Shown piece after piece: positions 8,497 to 18,123 of a stretch of DNA of 64,000 nucleotides. Made by a program: the position numbers and the translations under genes. A model generated the notes under the pieces. That model was given only the letters and a program-made list of their open reading frames with translations, was not told where the DNA came from and ran no database searches. Source of the stretch: Kosakonia cowanii JCM 10956 = DSM 18146 (GTDB lineage: Bacteria > Pseudomonadota > Gammaproteobacteria > Enterobacterales > Enterobacteriaceae); NCBI RefSeq assembly GCF_001975225.1, contig NZ_CP019445.1:992001-1056000 (forward strand), read 5' to 3'. Positions within the stretch are counted from its first letter, which is position 1. The number at the start of each line of letters is the position of its first letter.

Positions 8497-9084
8497 CGCT
8501 GAAGCTCCTGGTTAACAAAGGTGAAATTACCATTAACGCCGGGTGCGGGAGTATCCTCGCTTTACCGGGAAAAACGTTGTTCGCCACGGTAAAAACCACA
8601 ACAAAGGTGTTTATTTAATGCGTTACCACCATACTTTTTCACTCTTCGTGAATGACGGTGCCGTTACATAATATATTTTCTGTAGTTCAGATAATTCAAT
8701 AAGATAACAACTTTCTGGAAAATAGAATCTTTTTCATTTCAACGGCTTCGATTATGTAATTAAAGTAAACGCACAGGCAATGTTAAGGCAACATATTGAA
8801 AATAAAGGCATCAATCAGAAACAATAAAAGCGGAACTGCAATGATCCGCTTTTTTCCGCATTTAGGCGATTGTTTGAATTAAGTCAAATGTGTAATCTTA
8901 TTTCCGTCTTAGGGAACAACGTAAAGACAAACAGATGCAGGAATAAAAAACATCGCCTGCACAATAAGAGTGTCAAGTTTCATTTATTAGTTAGTTTATT
9001 CTTATCGAAATAAAGTGGTTGCTCGCATATTTATTGTTAAATAATAGTAATTCCGCATCCGGTGTGGTGTTACGGGAGCAACTT
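8497..9084 (+). promoter_or_regulatory. Upstream region of flhDC copy 1
   Basis: 588 bases without a gene, becoming AT-rich after 8610. As in other enterobacteria, the flhDC master operon is preceded by a long leader suitable for many regulators. I could not place a confident CRP, RcsAB or -10/-35 site by eye. It contains a terminator-like hairpin at 8826-8855. Confidence 0.55.
8826..8855 (+). terminator. Terminator-like hairpin upstream of flhD copy 1
   Basis: AAAAGCGGA and TCCGCTTTT form a 9-bp stem with a 10-base loop and a T-run on the plus strand. No plus-strand gene ends just before it. It may shield flhDC from read-through or end a short leader transcript. Confidence 0.55.
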
Positions 9085-9432
9085 ATGAACGAACACAATT
9101 TTGAAGAACAAATGCAGTCTATTCAGGATCTGAACCTCTCCTATTTATTACTGGCTCAGCGTTTGATCCGTGAAGATAAGATTGCCGCCGGTTTCCGCCT
9201 TGGCCTGAACGATGCCACGCTGGAGACGCTAAGCCACTTATCGCTGCCGCAACTGATTAAACTCGCCTCTACCGGGCAGCTGATCAGCCGCCTGCGTATC
9301 GATGATGATGTAGTGATTAACTGCCTGACTAAAGAGTCCCGTATCGATGCACTGCAACGTCTGCACACCGGGATTATTCTGTCGAGCAACCTGCTCAACA
9401 CGGTTGATAATAACGGCGACGAGGCAGCGTAA
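9085..9432 (+). CDS. flhD: Flagellar master regulator subunit FlhD, copy 1
   Basis: 115 residues. Start at the ATG at 9085, with ACGGGAG six bases upstream, rather than the TTG-initiated longer frame. The family block LNLSYLLLAQRLI and the segment LPQLIKLASTGQLI are intact. FlhD forms the FlhD4C2 activator of class II flagellar promoters with FlhC. The stop overlaps the flhC start (TAATG), so translation is coupled. By hand alignment it is identical at 71 of 115 positions, without gaps, to the second FlhD at 38809-39156. Confidence 0.95.
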   Translation: MNEHNFEEQMQSIQDLNLSYLLLAQRLIREDKIAAGFRLGLNDATLETLSHLSLPQLIKLASTGQLISRLRIDDDVVINCLTKESRIDALQRLHTGIILSSNLLNTVDNNGDEAA

Positions 9433-10004
9433 TGAGCGAGATAATGCTGCACGAAAAAAGCATCATGTCTGAAATTAAAGACGCGCAAATCGCGATGGAG
9501 TTAATTAATTTCGGTGCGAGGATGCAGGTTCTGGAGAGTGAAACTAATTTAAGCCGCCGTCGTCTGTTAAAACTCTATAAAGAGTTGAAAGGCGATTCGC
9601 CGCCGAAAGGTATGCTGCCGTTCTCCGCTGACTGGTATATGTCGTGGGAGCAGAATATTCACTCGTCAATTTTCTACAATATTTACCGCTATTTGCAGAG
9701 AGCGGAAAAGGGTCGCTCTGTAGAGCTGATGATTAAAGCCTACCGTATCTATCTGGAACACGGTCTGGCGCAGGCGGACGAGGAGCCGGTACTGGGGCTG
9801 ACCCGCGCATGGACGCTACTGCGTTTTATGGAGGGCGGCATGCTGAAGCAGACCCAGTGCGACTGCTGCGGCGGCAATTTTGTCAGCACGCCAGAGCATA
9901 TGTTTAACGGTTTTACCTGTAGTCTTTGTGTACCGCCTTCACGGGCGATGAAAAGAAGCCCGCAGCTCGATTTCGCTGCCGGCACCATGACAACCCTGCA
10001 ATAA
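9432..10004 (+). CDS. flhC: Flagellar master regulator subunit FlhC, copy 1
   Basis: 190 residues. The DNA-binding core GARMQVLESET...LSRRRLLKLYKELKG and the zinc ligands of FlhC are present as CDCC (CxxC) and CSLC in the C-terminal third. It has about five extra N-terminal residues compared with copy 2; an internal Met at residue 12 (9465) is a possible alternative start. It overlaps flhD by one base and is followed by a bidirectional terminator. The C-terminal tail after PPSRAMKR differs completely from copy 2. Confidence 0.95.
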   Translation: MSEIMLHEKSIMSEIKDAQIAMELINFGARMQVLESETNLSRRRLLKLYKELKGDSPPKGMLPFSADWYMSWEQNIHSSIFYNIYRYLQRAEKGRSVELMIKAYRIYLEHGLAQADEEPVLGLTRAWTLLRFMEGGMLKQTQCDCCGGNFVSTPEHMFNGFTCSLCVPPSRAMKRSPQLDFAAGTMTTLQ

Positions 10005-10028
10005 CAGGCGTTACAGCGGGTTATCAAT

Positions 10029-10072
10029 GAAAGCCCCGACGGGTCAGCTATAGTGCGGCCCGCCGGGCTTTC
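10029..10072. terminator. Bidirectional terminator between flhC copy 1 and the LuxR-type gene
   Basis: GAAAGCCC and GGGCTTTC pair, with further GACGGG/CCCGCC pairing inside. It lies between two convergent genes and has short A/T tracts on both sides. Confidence 0.7.
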
Positions 10073-10092
10073 CTGTTTCTGAACCGACGAGA

Positions 10093-10692
10093 TTACGCCA
10101 GGCGGCCGGTAAAGACGCCGCGGTAGTAGCTCGGGCCGATATTAAGACGCGTGAGAATATCGCGCCGGTGAACGTAGGCGGTTTTCAGGCTGATGCCGAG
10201 CGTAGAGGAGACCTCCTGCGCGCTGGAGCCGGACGCCAGCAGGCATAACACTTCGCGCTGGCGGTGAGTCAGCAGCGGCAGCACCGAAAGTTCCTGCGGT
10301 TTCGCGCGCTTTTTCGACATTAGGCCGGTAATCGACTCAAATACCGTGCGGATCGGCGCGTTGAGGCTGAGCCGCAGCATATCCGGCAGCAGCGCGGGCA
10401 GCACGGGATCGAAATCCTCGCACAGCAGCAGGCAGGGCAACCCCTCTTTCAGCTCACGCAAATAGTGGGTGGTCTGCATCAACGACATCAGATTAGTGGC
10501 CTGAGTGGCCACCGCCACCAGAATACGCAGCTTACTCCCCGTCGCCCGGCTCGCCTCCTCAAGGCTGCTGATATAGCTGACGCGTAAATTGGGGCGATAG
10601 AGCTTTATCAGCGTGATCAGCCCCATCGCCGAAAAGTGATCTTCGCTGTAAATCAAAACATTAGCGTTACTGACGGAGGATTTCAGGCTCAT
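10093..10692 (-). CDS. LuxR-type regulator at the fliR end of the island
   Basis: 199 residues from the ATG at 10692 (GGAAGG just upstream; a GTG at 10716 is less likely). The first ~115 residues resemble a degenerate receiver (NVLIYSEDHFSAMGLITLI). The C-terminal ~65 residues are a LuxR/FixJ helix-turn-helix with LTHRQREVLCLLASG and ISLKTAYVHRRDIL. In E. coli, fliR is followed by rcsA, also a LuxR-family protein that represses flhDC with RcsB, so this gene is in the rcsA position but I cannot call it rcsA. It is on the same strand as the fliF-fliR operon, 78 bases behind fliR, and converges on flhDC copy 1. Control of motility genes is inferred from position. Confidence 0.75.
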   Translation of the reverse strand: MSLKSSVSNANVLIYSEDHFSAMGLITLIKLYRPNLRVSYISSLEEASRATGSKLRILVAVATQATNLMSLMQTTHYLRELKEGLPCLLLCEDFDPVLPALLPDMLRLSLNAPIRTVFESITGLMSKKRAKPQELSVLPLLTHRQREVLCLLASGSSAQEVSSTLGISLKTAYVHRRDILTRLNIGPSYYRGVFTGRLA

Positions 10693-10710
10693 AACCCCTT
10701 CCCTGGCAAA

Positions 10711-10727
10711 CGTCACCTCCGGTGACG
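10711..10727. promoter_or_regulatory. Palindrome upstream of the LuxR-type gene
   Basis: CGTCACC-TCC-GGTGACG, a perfect 7-bp inverted repeat with a 3-base centre, 18 bases before the chosen start. It could be an operator (LuxR-type proteins bind such dyads) or an RNA hairpin. On the transcript it would enclose a GGAGG that would otherwise serve the GTG at 10716. Confidence 0.35.
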
Positions 10728-10770
10728 AAAAGTGAATAACAGCACGGTAAATAGCAGCATCCCTTCATGG

Positions 10771-11550
10771 CTATCTGAACCCCGTAAGGATCACGAACAG
10801 GCGGTCAAAAATGCCGCCCATCATATTTTCGAAGAAGGGAGCCAGCGTGAACATCACCAGCGACATGGCGACCATGCCGACGGTTAACGAAATCGGAAAA
10901 CCAATGACGAAGATGGAGAGCTGCGGCGAGAGGCGGTTGAGCAGCCCCATGGTCAGGTTGAGGCACAGCAGCAGTGTGATAACCGGCAGGCCGAGCATCA
11001 TGCCGTAACGGAAGATCATCTCCCCGGCGCTGACCATCGCCATAAAGCCGTTTGCACCCAGCGGTGCGGCGTTGATCGGAAACGCGGTGAAACTGCTGGC
11101 CAGCACTTCCAGCATATAGAGATGGCCGTCAAAGGTGAGAAACAGCAGCGTGACAAAGAGGTTTAACAGGCGCGCGACCACCGGCATACTCGGGCCGCCG
11201 GCAGGATCGTAAACCATGGCAAAGGAGAGCCCCATCTGCATACCGATAATCTCGCCCGCGTGGCGCACGGCGACAAAAATCAGCTGCACGGAAAGGCCAA
11301 TGGCGATGCCGATAATCAGCTGCTGGCAGCAGGCCCAGAAGCCATCCAGCGAGGCGATGGCAATGTTGCTGGCGGGCAGTTGCGGCGCAATAAGAAAAGC
11401 GGTTAACAGCGCCAGCGCTACTTTAAAACGGGCGCTGAGCGGCTTCTCGCTGAAAATCGGCGCGGCGCCAAACAGCGCCAGCATGCGCAGGCAGGGCCAG
11501 AAGTACTGGTTTACGTTGTCATAGAGGTGAACCAGCGAGAGCGTAAACAT
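10771..11550 (-). CDS. fliR: Flagellar export gate protein FliR
   Basis: 259 residues with about six hydrophobic helices and the family region GLSFAMVYDPAGGPSMPVVARLL. Together with FliP and FliQ it forms the FliP5Q4R1 export gate in the inner membrane at the base of the flagellum. It starts two bases after the fliQ stop and is the last clear fli gene of the operon. Confidence 0.96.
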   Translation of the reverse strand: MFTLSLVHLYDNVNQYFWPCLRMLALFGAAPIFSEKPLSARFKVALALLTAFLIAPQLPASNIAIASLDGFWACCQQLIIGIAIGLSVQLIFVAVRHAGEIIGMQMGLSFAMVYDPAGGPSMPVVARLLNLFVTLLFLTFDGHLYMLEVLASSFTAFPINAAPLGANGFMAMVSAGEMIFRYGMMLGLPVITLLLCLNLTMGLLNRLSPQLSIFVIGFPISLTVGMVAMSLVMFTLAPFFENMMGGIFDRLFVILTGFR

Positions 11551-11552
11551 AG

Positions 11553-11822
11553 TTAGCGAATAAGGTACGGCAAGCTGGTAAAGAGCCCGCGCATGTAGTC
11601 AACCAGCGTGGTTAACATCCACGGGCCGCAGGCGATAAGCACCACCACCAGCGTCAGGATCTTGGGAATAAACGACAGGGTCATTTCGTTGATCTGCGTT
11701 GAAGCCTGCAGAATGCTGACCAGCAGGCCAGCTGCCAGTGCGGCTAACAGCAGCGGGGTGGCAATCATCAGCCCCACTTTGGTGGCCTGGAACCCCAGCG
11801 ACATTACACTTTCAGGTGTCAT
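11553..11822 (-). CDS. fliQ: Flagellar export gate protein FliQ
   Basis: 89 residues forming two transmembrane hairpin helices (about 15-40 and 50-78), the usual size and shape for FliQ. It begins MTPESVMSLGFQATKVGL. It lies between fliP and fliR in the conserved order. Confidence 0.96.
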   Translation of the reverse strand: MTPESVMSLGFQATKVGLMIATPLLLAALAAGLLVSILQASTQINEMTLSFIPKILTLVVVLIACGPWMLTTLVDYMRGLFTSLPYLIR

Positions 11823-11836
11823 TTTTTACTCTCTTG

Positions 11837-12595
11837 CTAAAAGAAGCTCTGCGCGAGGGAACCAATAATCAGCTGCCAGCCATCGACCAGCACAAACAGC
11901 ATCAGCTTAAAGGGCAGCGAAATCGTCGCCGGCGGCACCATCATCATCCCCAGCGCCATCAGAATGCTGGCGACCACCAGGTCAATGATGAGAAACGGGA
12001 TAAACAGCGTGAAGCCAATCTGGAAGCCGGTTTTTAGCTCGCTGGTGACAAACGCAGGCACCAGGATGCTCATCGGCACCGCGTCGGCGTTAGCAAAGTC
12101 TCCAGCGTTGGCGATGCGGGAGAAGAGCGCCAGATCGCCTTCACGGGTCTGCTTCAGCATGAAGGCGCGCAGCGGCTGCGACCCCTTCTCTATGGCGACT
12201 TCCATAGAGATCTTGTCCTGCGACAGCGGCACCCAGGCGTCGTCATAGACCCGGTTCAGCACCGGCGACATCACGAAGAAGGTCAAAAAGAGCGCCAGCC
12301 CGAGCAGCACCTGGTTGGGCGGCGTGCTTGCCGTACCGAGCGCGCTGCGCAGCAGCCCCAGCACAATCACAATGCGGGTAAAGCCGGTCATCATCAGCAG
12401 GATGGCGGGCAAAAAGGTGAGCGATGTCAGCAGCACCAGGGTCTGCACCGGCAGCGACCAGCTTTCGCCGTTTGCGGAGTGCGAGAGCAGAATGTCATTG
12501 TTGGCCGCCAACGCCATCTGGGCCGGGAGCAGCCATCCGGCGAGCGCCAGGCCAAGGCCGCAGAGGGGCATCAGCAGGCGTGCGTTACGTTTCAT
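11837..12595 (-). CDS. fliP: Flagellar export gate protein FliP
   Basis: 252 residues from the ATG at 12595, directly after the fliO stop; a TTG-initiated extension inside fliO is rejected. A cleavable signal peptide (residues ~1-31, ending MALAA) and the family motifs [33 protein letters not shown] and the C-terminal [10 protein letters not shown] are all present. It is the main subunit of the membrane export gate. Confidence 0.96.
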   Translation of the reverse strand: MKRNARLLMPLCGLGLALAGWLLPAQMALAANNDILLSHSANGESWSLPVQTLVLLTSLTFLPAILLMMTGFTRIVIVLGLLRSALGTASTPPNQVLLGLALFLTFFVMSPVLNRVYDDAWVPLSQDKISMEVAIEKGSQPLRAFMLKQTREGDLALFSRIANAGDFANADAVPMSILVPAFVTSELKTGFQIGFTLFIPFLIIDLVVASILMALGMMMVPPATISLPFKLMLFVLVDGWQLIIGSLAQSFF

Positions 12596-12596
12596 C

Positions 12597-12998
12597 TTAT
12601 TTGCTCTCACCTTTGCGCCGGGCAATGCAGTTCACTAACGCGCTCTGGAAAGTCGGCAGGAACGACGCTGCTTTAACGTCTTCAACGTCTGCCCGTTTCT
12701 CCATGGTCATCAGGTTAGTGATATTGTCCTGCGTCACGCCCAGCAGCAGCCATTTGTCGTCCACTTCGACCACCACCAGGCGCTCGCGCGCACCGATTGA
12801 CTGGGTGTGTTTCACACAAAGAATGTTATGTCCCTTTACCATTCGCGTAGCGACGCCACTGCGGCGGGCGATCCAGGCGATAGCCGCCATTAACAGGATC
12901 ACCAGCGCCAGTGCGCCGATAATATTGCCGGTGCCAACAGGCGCCATTGCTGGCGCTGCGGAGACGGGCTGAACAGCATTAAGCGACGGCGTATTCAT
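12597..12998 (-). CDS. fliO: Flagellar export protein FliO
   Basis: 133 residues: a short periplasmic Ala/Pro-rich N-terminus, one transmembrane helix (about 24-44), then a small cytosolic SpoIIIAA-like domain with [17 protein letters not shown], the usual FliO signature. It acts as a scaffold for FliP assembly. The start overlaps the fliN stop by one base. Confidence 0.93.
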   Translation of the reverse strand: MNTPSLNAVQPVSAAPAMAPVGTGNIIGALALVILLMAAIAWIARRSGVATRMVKGHNILCVKHTQSIGARERLVVVEVDDKWLLLGVTQDNITNLMTMEKRADVEDVKAASFLPTFQSALVNCIARRKGESK

Positions 12999-13399
12999 TA
13001 TCTGCTCAAACGATGCATGCGCTCAGACGGGGTAATAATGTCGGTAATACGGATGCCGAATTTATCGGAAACCACCACGACCTCGCCCTGCGCAATTAAA
13101 TAACCATTGATCAAAATATCAAGCGGCTCGCCCGCGAGGCCATCCAGAGAAACAATGGAGCCTGGGCTTAATCGCAATAACTCTTTGATCGTCATTTTGG
13201 TGCGGCCTAATTCCACGGTCATTTTCACCGGGATATCGAGCACCAGATTTAAATCTTCAGATAAATTAACCATTACATCTTCCGCCTGGGAAAGCACCTC
13301 GGCACTGTTTTCACTGGAAAACTGTTCACTCATTGCGTCGCCCCAGATGTCGCCGAGCGAAGACTTATTTGAGCCTGAATCATGTTCCATATCGCTCAT
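12998..13399 (-). CDS. fliN: Flagellar switch protein FliN
   Basis: 133 residues. After a poorly conserved ~50-residue N-terminus comes the SpoA domain: LDIPVKMTVELGRTKMTIKE, LSPGSIVSLDGLAGEPLDI and KFGIRITDII. It builds the lower C-ring with FliM and binds FliH for export. Overlaps fliO by one base (TAATG) and starts shortly after fliM. Confidence 0.96.
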   Translation of the reverse strand: MSDMEHDSGSNKSSLGDIWGDAMSEQFSSENSAEVLSQAEDVMVNLSEDLNLVLDIPVKMTVELGRTKMTIKELLRLSPGSIVSLDGLAGEPLDILINGYLIAQGEVVVVSDKFGIRITDIITPSERMHRLSR

Positions 13400-13406
13400 A
13401 CGACAA

Positions 13407-14408
13407 TTACTCCTTCTTGAAACCTAACAATGTTGAATTCTGTAACGCATCAACCTGGATGGCGTATTGATTATTTGCGCTGCCGTATTTACCGGTCATT
13501 ACCGGTACATCATTAACAAACCCGCCAAGCTGCTCGGGCTTATCCAGCGGAATAATGTCATCCGGTTTCAGCTTCATAATTCTTGAGAGACGGGTGGAGA
13601 TCTCAGCAAATTTCACCACCAACTCCAGTTCGGTATCACGCATTTGTGATGCTAACGAACTGCGCCACTGATTATTTTCATGCTGCGAATTTTCCAGCGG
13701 CGGATTGGTCAACAATTCGCGAATCGGCTCAATAATGCTAAACGGAATACAGATCTGTAACTCACCGCTGTGCGAGCCGATATCCACCTGAAAAGGCGTC
13801 GTCACCACAATATCGTTCGGTGATGAGGTGATATTGGTAAATTTCACCTGTAATTCAGAACGCACAAACTCGGTTTTAATTTTGAAAATTGAGGTCCAGG
13901 CATAGTCATAGGCCTCGCGCGCCATCGCTAACATGCGCTGAATAATGCGCTGTTCCGTTGGGGTAAATTCGCGTCCGTCCGCCTTGGTCGGGAAGCGACC
14001 GTCACCGCCAAACAGGTTATCCACCGCCGTAAAGACCAGATTCGGCGAGAAGACGAAGAGCGCCGTGCCGCGTAGCGGGTTCATGTTCATCAGGTTCAGG
14101 CTGGTCATCACCGGCAGATTACGCGCAAACTCATGGTACGGCTGAATCTTAATGTTTCCTGCGGTGACATCCGGGCTACGACGCAAAATATTAAATAAGC
14201 CGATGCGAAACTGGCGCGCAAAACGTTCGTTGATAATCTCTAACGAATATAAACGTTCACGGACAACACGACGCTGCGTATTCGGATCGTAAGGCTTAAT
14301 ATTATCTTCTGGCGATGCGGGGGTGGCCGGCGCACTATTTTGACTGCTGCTGGGACCGCCATTCAGAAGATTGTCGATCTCATCCTGGGATAAAATACTG
14401 TCCGACAT
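13407..14408 (-). CDS. fliM: Flagellar switch protein FliM
   Basis: 333 residues. The N-terminal CheY-P docking peptide ILSQDEIDNLLNGG is intact. A flexible linker, the CheC-like middle domain (about 50-230) and a C-terminal SpoA domain follow. It receives phosphorylated CheY and transmits the signal to FliG for rotation reversal. It follows fliL with a five-base gap. Confidence 0.97.
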   Translation of the reverse strand: MSDSILSQDEIDNLLNGGPSSSQNSAPATPASPEDNIKPYDPNTQRRVVRERLYSLEIINERFARQFRIGLFNILRRSPDVTAGNIKIQPYHEFARNLPVMTSLNLMNMNPLRGTALFVFSPNLVFTAVDNLFGGDGRFPTKADGREFTPTEQRIIQRMLAMAREAYDYAWTSIFKIKTEFVRSELQVKFTNITSSPNDIVVTTPFQVDIGSHSGELQICIPFSIIEPIRELLTNPPLENSQHENNQWRSSLASQMRDTELELVVKFAEISTRLSRIMKLKPDDIIPLDKPEQLGGFVNDVPVMTGKYGSANNQYAIQVDALQNSTLLGFKKE

Positions 14409-14413
14409 TATGA

Positions 14414-14917
14414 TTACCGTAAGATAAATGCATTAAACAGGACGTTTGTTACCATCGGTTTATGCTGGCCTGGGAGTGAGGCATTAACCGCATCTTTGGT
14501 TTTCGCCGCGAGTAAAGCTTTTGCCTGATCGCCGGTTAATTCAGCCGCAGTTTGTTGAGAAAAGAGCACCAGTAAATGGCTACGAATTTCCGGCAGATGT
14601 TTTTCCAGCGCGACTTTCGCTTCAGCACTCGCAACCTTGAAGGTCAGACCGATATAAAGAATACGATCGCTGTCATGGGCATCGGGTTTCAGGCTGACGG
14701 TAAAGGTGTCGAGATCCATATAAACCGGCGTCGCTTCCACTACCGGTGCTGCGGGCGGCTTGCCACTATTAATATGGGTGACCTGATTTTTTAATTTACT
14801 GATTTCCACATAGGCATACGCGCCAATTGCGCAGACACCCAGGATAACTAACAGGATGAGTAAAATTAATAGCGGACTTTTTTTCCCGCCTTGCGCTGCA
14901 TGTTTTTTCTTCGGCAT
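14414..14917 (-). CDS. fliL: Flagellar basal-body-associated protein FliL
   Basis: 167 residues: a basic N-terminus (PKKKHAAQGGKK), one transmembrane helix (about 16-37) and a periplasmic stomatin-like domain with MDLDTFTVSL and a terminal VLFNAFILR. FliL rings the stator units and supports torque. A 154-base gap separates it from fliK, unusually large for this operon, so a secondary promoter there is possible though none was recognised. Confidence 0.95.
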   Translation of the reverse strand: MPKKKHAAQGGKKSPLLILLILLVILGVCAIGAYAYVEISKLKNQVTHINSGKPPAAPVVEATPVYMDLDTFTVSLKPDAHDSDRILYIGLTFKVASAEAKVALEKHLPEIRSHLLVLFSQQTAAELTGDQAKALLAAKTKDAVNASLPGQHKPMVTNVLFNAFILR

Positions 14918-15071
14918 TTGATGGATAACTCTGTAGTAAAAATTAAATCAGCAATCACGCGACTGGCGAATGACCTGATGGAATGCCGTTATTTTAATAC
15001 AGCACCCATCCAGGACAATTCATTGAAAAACTGAAATTAGTGACGGCACCTTGCCAGTTCACGCCTGGCAA

Positions 15072-16295
15072 TTACGCAAAGGTGTTGATTCCGCGCGAAT
15101 AATGCATAACGCGCGTGATGACCGGGCTCTCTTCCTCGGAGGAAACACTCAGATCGCCCTGCCCGCTCTCAGACTTTCCTTGTCCGGATGTATGACCAGA
15201 GTGGGCATCCCCTGCCGAAGAGGAGGTGTCTGCGCCCACGCTGCTCTGCCCGAGGGAAATACCGGACTCCTCAAGCATGGTGCGCAGGTTCGGCATTGCC
15301 GACTCCAGCGCCGCGCGAACGTGATGGCTCTCGGAGACAAAATGCACCTGCGCCTGATCGTTATTCACCCGCAGGCTCACCTGCAACGCGCCCAGCTCTT
15401 CCGGATGGAGGCGCAGCTCGGCGTGATGCACGCCGTTACGGCTAAAGACGGCAATCTGCTGACCTAAAGATTGCTGCCAGGCCGGGGTGCCGACTTCCGC
15501 CTGTAACGTAGCGGTTGCAACGGTTGAGGTGGCGATCGCGGTTGCGGGAGCGGTCGCCGTCACTGGTGCGGCCTGAGCGACGATATGCGGCGTGGCTACC
15601 GGCTCGGCACTTTTTAAGTTATGCAGCGCCTGCGTCAGGCTCTCGCTGACGGGGGCCGCCACAGGCGTAGTCGGCTGGGTGCTGCTATCAGCAGGGGTTA
15701 ACGATTGCGCTTTACCCTCAACGGCACTCTCCGTTACTGGCATGGCGGGTTGTGCCTCGGGCCGTGTCGGCTGCGGCTTAACGCCAGCAGGCAGATCCTG
15801 GGTCGGCTTTTCATTATCCAGCACGGCGGTGAAATTGACCTGAGTCAGCGGATCGCCAGCCTGCGGCTCAACCGGCAGCGCCGCGGCAAGAAGCGGGCTT
15901 GCCGGTACGGCGGCAGCCAGCGTCGGATCGGCACTCACCTGCGGCAGTGCCGCCAGATCGGCCTGCGCCGTCTGCACGCCCTGCGCCAGCAGCGCGTCCG
16001 CCGTGGTGGCAGAGGCATCAAGCGGCATCGTCAGGGTAGTCGCCGCCTGGGTAAGCAGGTCGGCAGGTAAAGCCTGAGTCGCAGGCATGGCGTCAGCGAG
16101 CTGCGCTTTTTTATCAGCAGGTTTTTTCACCTTATCCTGCGGCGCACCGTGCTGCCGGGTTTCCTGAGCCTCTCCTGATGAGAGCTGCTTTTTCAGTTCG
16201 CCAGCGAAGTGCCCCTCTTCCTGCGCGGAGGACGCGGAAGCGGTCTGACGTCCCGCGTCAACGGGCGAGGCCGGGAGTGAATGTCGGATAATCAT
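15072..16295 (-). CDS. fliK: Flagellar hook-length control protein FliK
   Basis: 407 residues from the ATG at 16295, two bases after the fliJ stop with AAAGGA nine bases upstream; the longer TTG-type frame reaching into fliJ is rejected. A long Ala/Pro/Thr/Gln-rich ruler region occupies about residues 1-270. The conserved C-terminal domain carries ELRLHPEELGALQVSLRV, which switches FlhB specificity when the hook is complete. Low similarity in the ruler is normal for the family. Confidence 0.94.
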   Translation of the reverse strand: MIIRHSLPASPVDAGRQTASASSAQEEGHFAGELKKQLSSGEAQETRQHGAPQDKVKKPADKKAQLADAMPATQALPADLLTQAATTLTMPLDASATTADALLAQGVQTAQADLAALPQVSADPTLAAAVPASPLLAAALPVEPQAGDPLTQVNFTAVLDNEKPTQDLPAGVKPQPTRPEAQPAMPVTESAVEGKAQSLTPADSSTQPTTPVAAPVSESLTQALHNLKSAEPVATPHIVAQAAPVTATAPATAIATSTVATATLQAEVGTPAWQQSLGQQIAVFSRNGVHHAELRLHPEELGALQVSLRVNNDQAQVHFVSESHHVRAALESAMPNLRTMLEESGISLGQSSVGADTSSSAGDAHSGHTSGQGKSESGQGDLSVSSEEESPVITRVMHYSRGINTFA

Positions 16296-16296
16296 C

Positions 16297-16743
16297 TTAT
16301 TTATTCCTTTGACTGGCGCGACGGGCGAACTCATCCATCATCTTCTGTTCCAGTCGGTTCTCTTTTAACAATCGCTGTGCGTCGGCACGGTTTTTCAGTG
16401 CTTCGAAAGCATTCAGCCGCTGCTTATCTTTTCTCCATGCTTCCTGCACGTTATCCACCGTGTACTGACTGGCAGATACTCTCCTGACTTGTTGCGCCAC
16501 GACGCCATCCAGCGAGGTCAAAAAGTGCTGGTGCGCCTGTAGGGCCATAATCGATACGCCCTGATCGACAATCGTCGACTGCATCTGCTCGCGATACTCT
16601 TGCGCATAGGTCTTAAGCTGATCGAGTCGTGCGGTTTCGTTAAGGTGGGTCTGGCGCGCCGAACCGAGGCGGGTCGTGGTGTCGTTCAGTTTCTTCTCTG
16701 CCAACTCGCGCAGGACATCCATCGGGTTTTGGCTCGCCATCAT
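16297..16743 (-). CDS. fliJ: Flagellar export chaperone FliJ
   Basis: 148 residues, predicted almost wholly as a coiled coil (heptads through LRELAEKKLNDTTTRLGSA and onward), the expected size for FliJ. It sits in the centre of the FliI hexamer and contacts FlhA. Start at 16743 or the next Met at 16740; the gene begins 12 bases after the fliI stop. Confidence 0.92.
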   Translation of the reverse strand: MMASQNPMDVLRELAEKKLNDTTTRLGSARQTHLNETARLDQLKTYAQEYREQMQSTIVDQGVSIMALQAHQHFLTSLDGVVAQQVRRVSASQYTVDNVQEAWRKDKQRLNAFEALKNRADAQRLLKENRLEQKMMDEFARRASQRNK

Positions 16744-16755
16744 TTCACCTTCACA

Positions 16756-18123
16756 TTACGCGTTATTGCCCTGTGGAAAGAGCGCCGACAGCTCGCGATA
16801 GGAGTCGTCATATTCGCAGGACTCATGAATGCCCTGGTGCAGATAAGCCTCCATTTTTGGATAGAGGGTAATCGCCTGATCCAGCAGCGGATCGCTGCCG
16901 GCGGCATAGGCCCCTACGCTCACCAGATCGCGGTTGCGCTGATACGAGGAGAGCATCTGCTTAAAGCGCTGCACCTTTTTGTAGTGCGCCGGGTCAATCA
17001 GTTCGGTCATCGCACGGCTGATCGAGGCTTCGATATCGATCGCCGGATAGTGGCCCGACTCGGCCAGACGACGGGAGAGCACCACGTGACCATCGAGGAT
17101 CGCGCGCGCCGAGTCGGCGATCGGATCCTGCTGATCGTCCCCTTCCGTCAACACGGTATAGAAGGCGGTGATCGAACCGCCGCCTTTAATGCCGTTCCCG
17201 GCGCGCTCCACCAGCGCGGGCAGTTTGGCAAACACCGAGGGCGGATAGCCTTTGGTGGCGGGCGGCTCGCCAATCGCCAGCGCGATCTCACGCTGTGCCA
17301 TCGCGTAACGGGTCAGGGAATCCATAATCAGCAGAACGTTGAGGCCGCGATCGCGGAAATCCTCCGCCAGGCGCGTGGCGTAAACCGCGCCCTGCATACG
17401 CAAAATCGGCGAAACATCGGCCGGGGCAGCAATTACCACCGAGCGTTTAAGTCCGTCTTTGCCAAGAATGTTTTCGATAAAATCTTTCACTTCGCGGCCA
17501 CGTTCGCCAATCAGACCGACGACAATCACATCCGCTTTGGTAAAGCGCGCCATCATGCCCAGCAGTACGCTTTTGCCGACGCCGGAACCGGCAAACAGGC
17601 CCATGCGCTGCCCGCGCCCGACGGTAAGCAGGCCGTTAATGGCACGCACGCCGACATCAAGCACGTTTTTAATCGGATCGCGCTGTAACGGGTTAAACGG
17701 CGGCGTAAAGAGCGGCCCGCGATCGCTGGTGTTCGGCGGCGGCAGGCCGTCGAGCGGGCGGGCGCTGGCATCGAGCACACGCCCGAGCAGTTCCGGCCCC
17801 AACGGTAACTGTTTGCCTTTGGTGTTGCTGCCCAGCGCGTAAACGCGCGCCCCCGGCAACACGCCCTCGACGTTCTCAAGGGGCATCAGATAGAGGATCT
17901 CACCATTAAAGCCGACCACTTCGCTCTCGACGCGCTGGATCCCCTCTTCACTTTCACGCTCGACAATGCAGAGCGTGCCGATGGGCAGCTTCAGGCCGAC
18001 GGCTTCCATCACCAGACCGGTGGCGCGGGTCAGGCGGCCGTAGCGGCGAAACAGCGGCAGCGCCGCGATGCGCTTCTCGCGCAGATCCACGCCATCAAGC
18101 CATGTCTTCAGCCGCGCGGTCAT
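16756..18123 (-). CDS. fliI: Flagellar export ATPase FliI
   Basis: 455 residues. Walker A is [11 protein letters not shown] (about residues 181-191) and Walker B lies in [14 protein letters not shown]; the F1-beta-like fold is complete with a C-terminal helical domain. It energises docking and unfolding of export substrates with FliH and FliJ. The ATG overlaps the fliH stop (ATGA). Confidence 0.97.
   Translation of the reverse strand: MTARLKTWLDGVDLREKRIAALPLFRRYGRLTRATGLVMEAVGLKLPIGTLCIVERESEEGIQRVESEVVGFNGEILYLMPLENVEGVLPGARVYALGSNTKGKQLPLGPELLGRVLDASARPLDGLPPPNTSDRGPLFTPPFNPLQRDPIKNVLDVGVRAINGLLTVGRGQRMGLFAGSGVGKSVLLGMMARFTKADVIVVGLIGERGREVKDFIENILGKDGLKRSVVIAAPADVSPILRMQGAVYATRLAEDFRDRGLNVLLIMDSLTRYAMAQREIALAIGEPPATKGYPPSVFAKLPALVERAGNGIKGGGSITAFYTVLTEGDDQQDPIADSARAILDGHVVLSRRLAESGHYPAIDIEASISRAMTELIDPAHYKKVQRFKQMLSSYQRNRDLVSVGAYAAGSDPLLDQAITLYPKMEAYLHQGIHESCEYDDSYRELSALFPQGNNA

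Noticed and set aside
9019..9084. Longer FlhD start at the TTG at 9019
   Set aside because: The ATG at 9085 has a good Shine-Dalgarno and gives the same length as the second FlhD.
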